Of a DNA stretch of 51,782 nucleotides, positions 1-8,912 are shown one piece after another; position 1 is the first letter of the stretch; every line of letters begins with the position of its first letter. Location of the stretch: assembly GCA_964353405.1 (NCBI GenBank), contig CAYGWJ010000124.1, positions 1 to 51,782 on the forward strand, written 5' to 3'. The notes under the pieces are model-generated. The model made no database searches. It was not told where the DNA came from and worked only from the letters and a program-made list of their open reading frames with translations. Source of the stretch: JBGLNJ01 sp964353405 (GTDB taxonomy: Bacteria; Chloroflexota; Anaerolineae; Fen-1058). Made by a program: the position numbers and the translations under genes.

Positions 1-1176
1 GTGGAAGTAAAAGTGGTGTAGATGGGTGATGCCCTTGAGATCATAACCATCTTTGCCTTTGCGCTCACCTTCGGGCATCTCGTAAACGGGATACCAATCC
101 TCAACTGGCGTGGACAGCACGCGCTGCAACACGGCGAAATCCTGGCCATTTGGCTTTTTCTCAAAACGATGTGCTCCAACCTGATAGTTGATCAAGACAG
201 GCTTGTACTTGACCAGCCTGTGCGTAGCACCCAGGGCCGTATCCAAATGGGTCTCCCATGCGCGATCCAAAGACTTTTTGTCCAATTGGGCATTGCAGTG
301 TGGACACTTGAAAACATCAACTACCTGGAAGGTCTCGGATTCGACAGCTACATCATAGTAGACAACCTCTCCGCCGCAGTGTGGACAGGCAAATACTTCG
401 CTCCAGACTGTGTAATTGATTTTGCCTTTGGTAACGCCATCCGTATGCAGAGTCTCGTACATCCAGCCATATTCTGCTTCCACTTTTGCCAGAATGCGCC
501 TGGCTTTACGCTCAAACTCTTTCAGGTCTACAGGTAAGTTGTAGTTATAGGTAATAAAGGTTGCCGAAGGCGATAGATCATTGAGAACAGCACGGCGTGC
601 GCCCAGCTTGGAAAACAGTTGAGCTTGTTCGTCCAGGATCGTTCCATCGGCCTGTATTGTATAGCCAAGCGATTGCACCGTGGCTTTGTCGCCGCAGAGT
701 TGCGCCGCTACACCCGTCATGCCAGAGCCACAAAATCCGTCAAACACTAGATCGCCGGGCTGGGTATAGTGCAGAATGTAGCGCATGATCGCCTTGTGCG
801 GCACTTTGGTGTGGTACGAGTGAGCATTGTAAATCGGGTCGTTCTTGCCCTCGCTCACGTCCGCCGCAAACGGCTCTTTGTTATAGGGCACGTTTGGATC
901 GTAAGGTTTGCCATAGTGCTTGATGAAATCCTCAAGAAAGGGATTCGGGCAGGCGGTATAGTACGGCGGGTCGGAAAGTGCCAGGATGTCGTCATCCGTG
1001 CCGATGGGAAAGCCTTCAATCTTGCGGAACTCGGGGTCTTGGAGCTTTTCGCGCAGCTTGTCCAGGAAATACGCGCGGCGGGCGTCGTCGTTTTCAAACG
1101 TCAGTCCCAGACATTCGACAGGGCCAGATGGTTTCTTGTCGTCGAACATGCTGACGGTTGTGGCAACAGGCTTCAT
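1..1176 (-). CDS. pglX: BREX type III adenine-specific DNA methyltransferase PglX (partial, C-terminus beyond window)
   Basis: Reading leftwards from the ATG at 1176 the frame stays open to the window edge (392 codons). A motif-IV signature DPPYY lies at residues 69-73, before the SAM-binding motif FDGFCGSGMTG at about 145-155, which is the permuted order of beta-class N6-adenine methylases. Two CPHC pairs (C264/C267 and C291/C294) form a zinc ribbon. Known family role: PglX methylates host DNA so that BREX spares it. The start is set by AAGGA about 8 bases upstream and lies 22 bases after the preceding gene, so it is the fourth gene of the operon. It could be another large adenine methylase, but the brxF-brxC context favours PglX. 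The rest of the gene, and any brxHII, pglZ and brxA, would lie to the left. Confidence 0.85.
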   Translation of the reverse strand, partial: MKPVATTVSMFDDKKPSGPVECLGLTFENDDARRAYFLDKLREKLQDPEFRKIEGFPIGTDDDILALSDPPYYTACPNPFLEDFIKHYGKPYDPNVPYNKEPFAADVSEGKNDPIYNAHSYHTKVPHKAIMRYILHYTQPGDLVFDGFCGSGMTGVAAQLCGDKATVQSLGYTIQADGTILDEQAQLFSKLGARRAVLNDLSPSATFITYNYNLPVDLKEFERKARRILAKVEAEYGWMYETLHTDGVTKGKINYTVWSEVFACPHCGGEVVYYDVAVESETFQVVDVFKCPHCNAQLDKKSLDRAWETHLDTALGATHRLVKYKPVLINYQVGAHRFEKKPNGQDFAVLQRVLSTPVEDWYPVYEMPEGERKGKDGYDLKGITHLHHFYFH

Positions 1177-1198
1177 TCAGTGTCCTTATCTCGGCAGG

Positions 1199-2959
1199 TC
1201 ACGCTGGCCCGCGTTGGCGATTCTTGAGCTTTAGGCCCACGGTTGTGAGGACGTATTTCTGGAAACGATAGTCAGGTTGCTCTGGCCGCGTCAACTGCAA
1301 AATGTGATTGTTCACCAGCGGCTGCAACTCGTTCTGGACAAAGGCCGCGCGTTTGGATGACTTGATGCTCACCAATTCCATCAAGAAGCGCGGCGAGCGC
1401 GGCGTGTCTGTGACTTGAATGATTTTGCGCTGCGTCTCGGAAAGCTCGTGAAGCATGGCAGCAGACGCTGCGCCGCCTGGCTCTAGCAATTCGCGCAGAT
1501 GGGGCGACAGTCGGTAATAGGGCATTGGTATCGCGTCCACTCGCTCGGCAAGGTTCTGGATCATGAGCTTATTGAGCACCTCCAGCGCGTTTGGCTCTGC
1601 CAGGCCCGTCACAGTCTTGACGTCCACGACGTGCAATCGCTTTTGGCGGCAGAGATAGGCAAAGGTCGCCGCTTCAGGGTCAGTCAGATGCACACCGAGG
1701 TTGGCCTCAAACAAGATCTGCGCTTCAGACAGCAACTCTTCCCTGGTCAGGATCAAGGTAAATGATTTGTTGGCGCGGTCGTTGTCAATGATCGGCGGGA
1801 CCAGACCCAATTGCTGCCAACTGCGGAAGATGGAGCGAACGCCTGTGCCCGCCGCTTCACTCAAGCCAATGCGCCGAAAGGCGTTCACAATTCTGGGATT
1901 GCGAACTTCCTTGTCGCCAGGATCGAGCAGTTTGTCCGAGCTGATAAATGCATCGCCTGGATTCGACAATACCGTTGCGTCACGAAAGAACTGAATCAGC
2001 CCCTTGCGAGAGTGGTCGGCATAGTCCTGGTGAATGAGCAGGTTCATCGCCGCTTCCCGAAAAGCGACGTAATCTGGCGGCGTGTCCTCTCGCTGAAGCG
2101 TATCGGGTTGGATCGCAAAAGGCTTGGCGGCATGTTTGAGGAACTCATTCACTAAACTGCGCCAGGCCTGCACCAGGTTCGTTTCGATAACGAGGCGGTC
2201 GGCCCAGCGTTCTTCCGGCAAGCCTTCGGCGCGGTTGGCATTGATCCATTGGCAGTCCGCGACGGGGCGGGGCAAAACTTGTAGCAGCGCCGACTGCGCG
2301 CCAAAGAGCAAGATGCTTGCCACCGTGGGCAGCAGCTTGCCGTCTTTTTCGATGACCAGTCCCCACTCGCGCAAGAAGTCCAAATCAGATATAGATGGGT
2401 CGCGTCCCGAGTTGCGGGTGTTGAACTGCTCGCGGTACCAGCGGAGCGCAGGTGCGTCAAAACACTGTGTCGGGTCAAGGCCGGCCACCGGCTGCTCATC
2501 GTAACGCTCGTTAGAAGCATCAAGCAAGAATCGCTTGACCTCGTCTTCGGAGCATTTGAAATCGCCGCCGCCGCTGCGGACATACGATAGGCGAATGTCG
2601 TTGTCGAGAAAAATGGGCTTGTCACGTCGGTGGACTTCGGGGATATAGAACACGAGTACAGTCTTCGCGTCATCCAGCGCGAGCAAGTTCTCTTGCACTT
2701 GGATGACACGATTGAACTTGGATCGCGACCGCAGCGTAGACAGGAATTGGTTTTGAACTTGATCGGCCTCGATGACGCCAACGATCTCAAAACTCCCATC
2801 GCTCTTCTCTACGCCAAATACCAGCCAGCCGCCGGCCGTGTTCGAAAAGGCTGAAACAGTCTCATAGGCCGATTTGGGCACGGTCCACGACACTCTTTTG
2901 AACTCGATGTCATTCCACTCATGCCCCTTGAGTCGTTCAAGCAATTCGTCTAGCGTCAT
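1199..2959 (-). CDS. AlbA_2 / Schlafen-like domain protein with ATPase (HATPase_c_4-like) domain and C-terminal winged-helix region
   Basis: A 586-residue protein. Residues about 1-140 look like the AlbA_2 putative DNA-binding domain (an EFK motif near the start, then NTAGGWLVFGV). The middle carries FREAAMNLLIHQDY and VLSNPGD, typical of the ATPase domain of COG2865-type 'transcriptional regulator/RecG-related' proteins. The tail is consistent with winged-helix DNA binding. I chose the ATG at 2959 over an in-frame upstream start at 3016, because the latter would overlap brxC by 53 bases while 2959 is 4 bases past the brxC stop. The tight spacing with brxC and pglX says it is co-transcribed and probably works with the defence system, as a regulator or effector; that role is inference. 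Confidence 0.8.
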   Translation of the reverse strand: MTLDELLERLKGHEWNDIEFKRVSWTVPKSAYETVSAFSNTAGGWLVFGVEKSDGSFEIVGVIEADQVQNQFLSTLRSRSKFNRVIQVQENLLALDDAKTVLVFYIPEVHRRDKPIFLDNDIRLSYVRSGGGDFKCSEDEVKRFLLDASNERYDEQPVAGLDPTQCFDAPALRWYREQFNTRNSGRDPSISDLDFLREWGLVIEKDGKLLPTVASILLFGAQSALLQVLPRPVADCQWINANRAEGLPEERWADRLVIETNLVQAWRSLVNEFLKHAAKPFAIQPDTLQREDTPPDYVAFREAAMNLLIHQDYADHSRKGLIQFFRDATVLSNPGDAFISSDKLLDPGDKEVRNPRIVNAFRRIGLSEAAGTGVRSIFRSWQQLGLVPPIIDNDRANKSFTLILTREELLSEAQILFEANLGVHLTDPEAATFAYLCRQKRLHVVDVKTVTGLAEPNALEVLNKLMIQNLAERVDAIPMPYYRLSPHLRELLEPGGAASAAMLHELSETQRKIIQVTDTPRSPRFLMELVSIKSSKRAAFVQNELQPLVNNHILQLTRPEQPDYRFQKYVLTTVGLKLKNRQRGPA

Positions 2960-2963
2960 GGCA

Positions 2964-5900
2964 TCACTCCAAGACGATACGCACTTTGCCAGGCTCTTGG
3001 CCGTGCGTGAGATCATCGAGATACTCGCTGAACCGCTTGTGCATCTCAGCCAATGTGGCCGGCGAACCGCCCGTCAGTAAGGCAGCGCGCAGGTCATCCA
3101 CCTTCATCGTCACTTTGACCAAACCAGAGAGCACTTCGCGCAGTGTATCAATGAAATGCTGGCTCAGGACATCGGGCAACTGGCGCGTTTGCAGGAAAGC
3201 ATCAACCGCTTGCCGGTCTTGATCCTTCAGCAGCGCCAGCGCTTCTTGCGTCGTCGGGTCGTGCTCCAAATTGTCGAGGAGCGTGCGCGTCCATTCGTCC
3301 ACCATCCGATCCAAATCTTCGTCAGCAGCTTTGAGTTTGCCGCTCACGGGTGCGCTCGCAGGCTCATTGGCTGGCCTAAAGTTGCAATGCGGACAAACCG
3401 GGGCTGTGGACAAATCTTTCTCGGTCATAGCAAAGCAACTCTTGATCCCCGCCAGACGGTTTTGGAACTCTGTTAACTGGCTGGCGTTCATCAGGTCAAT
3501 CGTCGCCAGCTTGCGCAGGCGATTCAATCGCTCATCATGCAACAATGCAGCTTTCCGTTTATCCTCGCTGACGCCCAGCCGTGCCTTGGCGTGCAAGGCA
3601 ATGTAGGCGTTGACATAGCTTTGCTTCAGAGCATAGAATTGCTGCAAAGTCTGTTGGCGAAAAGCAGGTGTATCGCGCTTGGCCGGCACACTCATGGCCG
3701 CCATCACATCGGCCCGTGCATCTTGCATCGGCGCTATCCAGGGATGCTCTGATGGCAAGGCCATCTCGGCCTGAGAGAGGTAGCCGGCCAGTGGCCCAAG
3801 CTCTGCCGCCAGGTCTTGCAACGCGGCCACTTCGCGAAGGGTATCCATGCCGGCTTGTTGGGCCTTGATTTCCGACGCTTCGTAGCGAAAGTTTTTGAAC
3901 TGGCCTGGCGTCTTGTAGGGTTGCAGTGATTCCACAAATGATTTGAGTTCGTCCAAACGCTTTCGATACTGGGCCTGCTCCTGTTCACCGACCAGTGCCC
4001 GGCCCCAAAACGGAACTCTATTTTGCAGTTGCTGTTGGACGAGCACCACTCGATTGATCGTCTCATCTGCGGCTGTTCGCAATTGCTGGACTGGGTCCTC
4101 TTTGTTCTGCGTAACCCATTGTGCCAGACCAGGCGCAAGTCCAAGCAGTTCAAAGAGCGCCTTGAGCGCCGGCAGGTTCCAGTCCTTGGGAGCTTCGACG
4201 TGCTTGAATTGAGCCAGCTCATCCACAGGTGTCCCGACCAGTAAATCGAGATTGTTAGCATCGAGCTTTTTGCCTGGGATCGCCAAGACAATATCGCCAG
4301 AGTAGACCAACGCGGCCAGCACCACCACAGCCCATTCCGGCTCAAGTCGGAACTTGTCGGGTGCCAGGTACTCGACGCCCTTGTCATCCTGGATAAGCTC
4401 AACTCGATTGAGCACTTGACCATGACCCTTTTTCTTGAGCAGGCTGGTCACGTGCTTGGCATACAGCGAATGGCCTGGCTCAAGCCGGTCATCATCCAAC
4501 AGTTCCAGAGCATCCAGCACAGCAACAGCTTGCTGAGTCTTGGTCGCGCCTTTCATCCAGCGCAGGGCATCCTGCGCCGCCTGCGCACGGCTGGCAGTCG
4601 TCACCAGTACGGAAAACGTCGGATAGCCAGGTGCGCGGTTTTCAAAGTGCGGCGCGAGGCAAATTGAAGCAACGCCATTGACGATATCGCGCACGTTGGC
4701 GCGGCTGGCGCCCGTCGTGATGACCTTGCCCTTGGCCCATTCCAACAGAGTCTTGGTCTTGCCCTGGTAGGTCACGTCAAAGGCCGTCGTCAATCGCTCC
4801 TGCAGCCACTTGACCAATTCTTTCAGCGCGTTGGAAGCTCGCCCCTCGTATGCCGTCTTGGCCTGGCCCGAAGCTCGTGAAGCCAGGTCAAGCGCGGCTG
4901 CATACTTGTCGAGCCACTGGCGGAATGCATCATCGGGCTTGGCCAATCGAAAGAATACTTCATCGGGTTGTTTGTCATCCTTGTAGCGCGGCGGATCATA
5001 CGGCTGAATAAAATACAGGTAGAAATCACGGGTTGGCACCGCCGTTGACCGCTCGTTCGGCGCGCCAAAGAATAGATAGCCCTGTCGCGCAGCTTTGCGC
5101 TCTCGCCACTCTACCTCGTGTTGCCAGATGCGATAGCCTGTCACATAGGTCTGATCGGTACATTCCATCACACGTTTGAGCGCCTCAAAGTAATACCGAT
5201 CGCGCTCCGTGTCTTCCAGGGACTCGGCGCGTTTCTCTACCAGGGCATCGTAATCCTCGGTCTTTTTCAGATTGAGATAATACTGGCGATTATCTGCGTT
5301 CTGGTCTAAAAATTGGCCGCTGACGGTCTTGCTGATCTCGCGCAGGACTGTCTCGATCAGCGAGAGCAGGTCGTCGGCTGGTACGCCGCCCAGTCCGGCC
5401 ACGTTTGGATCGTAAAGACACAAACCGTCACGCAATTCGTCTGGCGTCGGCCCGATGGGTGCGTACACATCGCCCGTCGTCAAGCGGTGAACAGACAACG
5501 CATCAACGATGCGATGGGCCATGGGTCTATAGGTAGGACGAGTGAAAGCTTGTTCGATCCGCCCAGTCAATACCAGGCTGCAATCAATCACTGCCCGGAT
5601 ATCAGGTACGGCGCGGAACGAAGGATTCTCGCGCAAAGTGCTCCAGTAGCTGTCATAGGCGATGACGCCAGGCTCGTTTTCGGGCACCGACTTGTCTAGG
5701 ATACGCTTCATTGCCAGCGAGAGGGTTTTGAGCACCTCGCGCTTTTCGATGGCCGTAATTCGCTCGAACGTGTCAATATAGTCAGGGTGAACAGGGAACA
5801 GACGGACAAATTCGTCCATTCGCTCATTCATGCTGCCATAGAACCTGGTAAATCTGGACAGGTGTTCCCGTATCTTGGCCTGCTGATCTGCCGTTTTGCG

Positions 5901-6680
5901 CAAGAGGCGCTCGGCCACAACGTATTTCACGTCCTTGCGCGCAATCGGAACCTGCTCGAACCGATCCTTCACCCGACGAATCGTGTCAGACACGAAAGAG
6001 AAGCGCGGGTTGTCAAACAGTGTTTCCTGGATGCCGGCAATAAAGCGAAAGCGCAGGTCTCGGCAGACTTCGCCGATTTCGCGCAAGAAACTCAAGTCGA
6101 GGATCAACTCTTGATCGCGGCGTGTACGCAGATAATCAAGCAATTCATCTACAACCAATAGTAGGCCAGACTGGGGATATTGCTCGGAGAACACCGTCAT
6201 CATGTCTTCAAAGGCTCGCTTGTAACCAGAGACCTGATTGACCGGTGGGAAGGTGTAGCTCACGCCGAGCGCAGCCAGGTGTTCTTCCAATTCGGCGACC
6301 AGGATTTCGTGCAGCGACATGGTGGTCGTTCCAATCTCGGTGCGCACCACCTTGAATTTGCCAGCGATAAAAGTGGCGGCCTTGACCACCACCGGGCTTT
6401 GCAGCGAGACAGCCAGGTCAGTGTGTTCTGCGACGGCCGAGATAACTGACATCAAATGGGACTTGCCGGTGCCATAGTTGCCGACGACAAACAAGCCCTT
6501 GTTGTCGGCTGGCTGGTCAAAGCTCAATTGCGGAAAGACCAGTGTCGTCAATCGCTCAGCCATCTCGTCCGAGATCACATAGGTCGCTACGAGCCGTTTG
6601 GCCTCACTGGCTGCATCGGCGTTGCGGAGTTGAACAACGCTTTCAATGGGATCGAACTGGATTAGATCACCGTACTTCAT
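2964..6680 (-). CDS. brxC: BREX ATPase BrxC/PglY-type (DUF6079-like), 1238 aa
   Basis: A very large P-loop ATPase of the length usual for BrxC/PglY. A Walker A GNYGTGKS lies at residues 67-74 and a Walker B-like LLLVVDELLDYL at about 173-184. Near the C-terminus is a CPHCNFRP knuckle followed by a helical region. The N-terminal context around GDLIQFDPIESVVQL is what I recall for DUF6079 proteins of BREX type III loci. It is the second gene of the operon, 27 bases after brxF and 4 bases before the AlbA_2 gene. Known for the family: an essential motor of the BREX complex; its exact activity is not settled. Base composition looks lower in GC than the rest of the window, consistent with transfer. 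Confidence 0.85.
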   Translation of the reverse strand: MKYGDLIQFDPIESVVQLRNADAASEAKRLVATYVISDEMAERLTTLVFPQLSFDQPADNKGLFVVGNYGTGKSHLMSVISAVAEHTDLAVSLQSPVVVKAATFIAGKFKVVRTEIGTTTMSLHEILVAELEEHLAALGVSYTFPPVNQVSGYKRAFEDMMTVFSEQYPQSGLLLVVDELLDYLRTRRDQELILDLSFLREIGEVCRDLRFRFIAGIQETLFDNPRFSFVSDTIRRVKDRFEQVPIARKDVKYVVAERLLRKTADQQAKIREHLSRFTRFYGSMNERMDEFVRLFPVHPDYIDTFERITAIEKREVLKTLSLAMKRILDKSVPENEPGVIAYDSYWSTLRENPSFRAVPDIRAVIDCSLVLTGRIEQAFTRPTYRPMAHRIVDALSVHRLTTGDVYAPIGPTPDELRDGLCLYDPNVAGLGGVPADDLLSLIETVLREISKTVSGQFLDQNADNRQYYLNLKKTEDYDALVEKRAESLEDTERDRYYFEALKRVMECTDQTYVTGYRIWQHEVEWRERKAARQGYLFFGAPNERSTAVPTRDFYLYFIQPYDPPRYKDDKQPDEVFFRLAKPDDAFRQWLDKYAAALDLASRASGQAKTAYEGRASNALKELVKWLQERLTTAFDVTYQGKTKTLLEWAKGKVITTGASRANVRDIVNGVASICLAPHFENRAPGYPTFSVLVTTASRAQAAQDALRWMKGATKTQQAVAVLDALELLDDDRLEPGHSLYAKHVTSLLKKKGHGQVLNRVELIQDDKGVEYLAPDKFRLEPEWAVVVLAALVYSGDIVLAIPGKKLDANNLDLLVGTPVDELAQFKHVEAPKDWNLPALKALFELLGLAPGLAQWVTQNKEDPVQQLRTAADETINRVVLVQQQLQNRVPFWGRALVGEQEQAQYRKRLDELKSFVESLQPYKTPGQFKNFRYEASEIKAQQAGMDTLREVAALQDLAAELGPLAGYLSQAEMALPSEHPWIAPMQDARADVMAAMSVPAKRDTPAFRQQTLQQFYALKQSYVNAYIALHAKARLGVSEDKRKAALLHDERLNRLRKLATIDLMNASQLTEFQNRLAGIKSCFAMTEKDLSTAPVCPHCNFRPANEPASAPVSGKLKAADEDLDRMVDEWTRTLLDNLEHDPTTQEALALLKDQDRQAVDAFLQTRQLPDVLSQHFIDTLREVLSGLVKVTMKVDDLRAALLTGGSPATLAEMHKRFSEYLDDLTHGQEPGKVRIVLE

Positions 6681-6707
6681 GGTTTTGTCCTCTGGGAAAA
6701 TGTGATC

Positions 6708-7184
6708 TCAGGCAGGTGTTTGTGGCGTGACAATGACGACGCCGCTGGCCGAGTATCTCTTGTATTCGGGATGATCCGGTTCCCCGTAGATCAAATAGTT
6801 GTTTTGCAGTGAGCCATTCCACGTCGCCACGATGGTGCGGTTGCGCGAAAGACTTTGAAGCAGTCTCAGCGGGTCTTGCTTGAGCGAAACATCGAATAAA
6901 ATCTCAGTGTTGTCCAGGAGTGCTGCGTTCGAACCCTCTTGGGCCAAAATCTCATCGAGCAATCGCGCCGTCTGTAAAGCACGTTGCCGCGTCGTGAGGT
7001 CGAGCAGTTGACGGCTCAATTCAAGATTGATGTTCACATATCTGAAACCAGTGAGTTGAGCCACAGCCTGCAACGCAGCAGTCTTGCCAGTGCCAGACGG
7101 GCCAACGACCAATATCAGTCGGTGATAAAGGTCTTGTACATTATTGATTTTGGCTAGTATCTGGTCAACAAACACTGCATTCAT
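6708..7184 (-). CDS. brxF: BREX type III small P-loop protein BrxF
   Basis: A 158-residue P-loop NTPase with Walker A GPSGTGKT near residues 27-34 and an acidic LLDNTEIL segment in the Walker B position. A small P-loop protein just upstream of a DUF6079-type ATPase is the hallmark start of BREX type III operons, and the length fits BrxF. The ATG at 7184 is preferred over a TTG at 7190, because GGAAG sits 10 bases before the ATG and only 4 before the TTG. It is the first gene of the defence operon; no clear promoter hexamers were seen upstream. Confidence 0.8.
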   Translation of the reverse strand: MNAVFVDQILAKINNVQDLYHRLILVVGPSGTGKTAALQAVAQLTGFRYVNINLELSRQLLDLTTRQRALQTARLLDEILAQEGSNAALLDNTEILFDVSLKQDPLRLLQSLSRNRTIVATWNGSLQNNYLIYGEPDHPEYKRYSASGVVIVTPQTPA

Positions 7185-7869
7185 GGCCAATCAGCTTCCA
7201 CTCTATCTGGATTCGACCGATTCCGGCATTGGGCTATGGGGAATCGAGGGGTTCTGCAAACCTCGCACAATCCTCTGGCGTAACAGGATTAGCCGACCGT
7301 ATAGCATCACAAGGTCAGCGCCGACAAAACAAGTGCACCACACGCTGTGTGCATTGGGGCAGCATGTATCATGCCCCGAGGTTACCAGCACCGTGAACAC
7401 TTGTATTTTACTCCCTCAGTCATCAATACGCAAAAGCCCTGGTGAGTGTCCACATCTCAAAAACCAGCCGTCAAACATCCCCACTATGCAAGAACACTAA
7501 ACAACCCCAGTTCAAATGCGCCTGTTCAGCGTGTATGGGCGCTTTCGAAAGCAGCGAGAAAAGCGGCAAACTCCGCTTTCACAACAGCACCCGCATGACA
7601 CGCCCCGGACGCAGCTGGCTGTGGTCATCGTCATCGGACGATGGGCCACTGCCCGTTTATCCGTCAGCTTGTCCACCATCAATACAAGATTCATAAAATC
7701 CCGCAAGCGCGACCCGGCAGCGTATCTGTGATTTCTGCGCCCGGAAATGACCTATATCACGCAACAAAGCATTGCTTAACCTGCTCAATGAGTCGAAGGA
7801 AGAACCGCGCCCACCACGCTGCGTGAATTTGTGCGTGGTGTGTGGCGGCCCGATCAAGTCTGTGAATGG
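7185..7869. other. Non-coding/degenerate stretch upstream of brxF
   Basis: About 690 bases without a convincing gene on either strand. Open frames here are short, lack recognisable domains and overlap one another. It must hold the brxF promoter on the minus strand, but I see no good -35/-10 pair. A palindromic patch at 7356-7377 (GGGGCA ... TGCCCC, with nested GCATG/CATGC) is a possible regulatory site. One frame just before the DUF2177 relic encodes a CVVCGG-like knuckle, but it is too short to call. Confidence 0.5.
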
Positions 7870-7878
7870 CCGTGCCCT

Positions 7879-8007
7879 ATGTGGCGCGGCGCTTTCTTTG
7901 GCTTGATCGCTTACGCCATCTATGATTTGACAAACCTGGCGACGCTGGATCGCTGGCCGCTGCTGCTCACGGCGGTAGACATGGCCTGGGGCACGAGCCT
8001 GTGTGCG
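7879..8007 (+). pseudogene. DUF2177 family membrane protein, C-terminal fragment
   Basis: This stretch encodes about 43 residues including GLIAYAIYDLTNLATL and AVDMAWGT, which match the signature C-terminal half of DUF2177 membrane proteins. The N-terminal two thirds of the family are absent, and the frame then runs into unrelated residues. I read it as a relic left by deletion or insertion at the edge of the defence genes. No start or ribosome binding site is evident. Confidence 0.65.
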
Positions 8008-8105
8008 GCTCACGCCAGAAGGCGCTCGCCTCCTCGTCGAGTCCACTTTTCGCAGCCTGGTTGCAGGTCACGAAAATCCACAAGGTCTTTTTGCACCATC
8101 TGCGC

Positions 8106-8111
8106 TATAAT
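8106..8111 (+). promoter_or_regulatory. -10 box upstream of antitoxin-like gene
   Basis: A perfect TATAAT lies 18 bases before the ATG at 8130. No good -35 is present at the proper distance, so strength is uncertain. Confidence 0.4.
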
Positions 8112-8129
8112 AGAACACGGAGGTGGGCA

Positions 8130-8438
8130 ATGCAAACAATCGTGATCGAGCGAGCCAAAGTCGAACTTGACTTGGATCAACTTGTGCAAGCCATCAAGGC
8201 GCTTGATGTTCAACAACGCCAGGTAGTGCGTCAGGCTCTTGATGCCGATTGGAGCCAAGAGCTAGACGAGATACTTGCCCATGTTCGGGAGAGGTTTGAA
8301 GCTGCCCCGATGACCGAAGCCGAAATCTCCGCCCAAGTCAAAGAAGCGCGAACCGAATATTATGCCCATCCTACATCAACTCTCAAACCTGAATCCTCGG
8401 TGATCAATTTCGCCAGTGCCAATTCCTCGTGCCGTTGA
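8130..8438 (+). CDS. Small antitoxin-like protein, partner toxin missing
   Basis: A 102-residue acidic, mostly helical protein starting at an ATG with ACGGAGG about 6-7 bases upstream and a TATAAT further up. The N-terminus (short beta-strand, then a helix of the KALDVQQRQVVRQALD type) resembles antitoxins of type II systems found beside PIN-domain toxins, but I cannot assign a family. No toxin follows: the last 26 codons overlap the 3' end of the convergent ydcF-like gene, and the C-terminal residues look like read-through into foreign sequence. Probably an orphaned, 3'-truncated gene. Confidence 0.55.
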   Translation: MQTIVIERAKVELDLDQLVQAIKALDVQQRQVVRQALDADWSQELDEILAHVRERFEAAPMTEAEISAQVKEARTEYYAHPTSTLKPESSVINFASANSSCR

Positions 8439-8872
8439 CGGGCGAGTAGTTCGTCCTGCGGCAAATGCGTGACGCACGCCGAAAACGTCAACTCGATCCC
8501 CTGAAATGTGCGCTCATAGAGATACCTGGCCCGCCGCATAAAGTCCGAGGTGACGAGGATCACGCGTTTGACGCCATACTTGTCCACGATGGGCCGAGTC
8601 AACCGGGCATCCTCAATCGTCGTCGAGCTGAGGGCAGGTTCGATCACATCCTCTTCCGGCACGCCATGCGCCGCAAGATATTGCTTGATATAAAAAGCGT
8701 GAGGCCTATCCGTTAGATTGAAATGAGCGCCATAGCCTCCTGTCGGCAAAATCTTGACGCCGGGATTCTGGCGATACACACGGATGGCCTGCTCGCATCG
8801 CTCGACAGCGATGGACAAGAGGTTGCCCCGCGTGTCATTGCCGTTTCCTAACACAATCACAATGCCGTTCAT
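8360..8872 (-). CDS. YdcF/SanA-like DUF218 domain protein
   Basis: A 170-residue protein of the DUF218 (ElyC/SanA/YdcF) family, recognised by the N-terminal IVIVLGNG, ILPTGGYGA, the E-x-S-SSTTIEDA stretch (residues about 78-88), and VILVTSDFMRRA. The family is linked to envelope functions and lacks a firm reaction. There is no signal peptide or membrane helix, so this is the cytosolic type. Start: ATG at 8872 with GAGG upstream; the frame is open further upstream only because it overlaps the exporter gene. It lies 40 bases after the MFS gene and is probably the last gene of the TetR-linked operon. Confidence 0.8.
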   Translation of the reverse strand: MNGIVIVLGNGNDTRGNLLSIAVERCEQAIRVYRQNPGVKILPTGGYGAHFNLTDRPHAFYIKQYLAAHGVPEEDVIEPALSSTTIEDARLTRPIVDKYGVKRVILVTSDFMRRARYLYERTFQGIELTFSACVTHLPQDELLARQRHEELALAKLITEDSGLRVDVGWA

Positions 8873-8912
8873 GGATACGCCTCGACGGCCACAGCCTTTT
8901 CGCGCCGATCCT

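Noticed and set aside
7781..7930. CVVCGG zinc-knuckle-like peptide upstream of the DUF2177 relic
   Set aside because: Too short, no start or family match, and it overlaps the relic in another frame.
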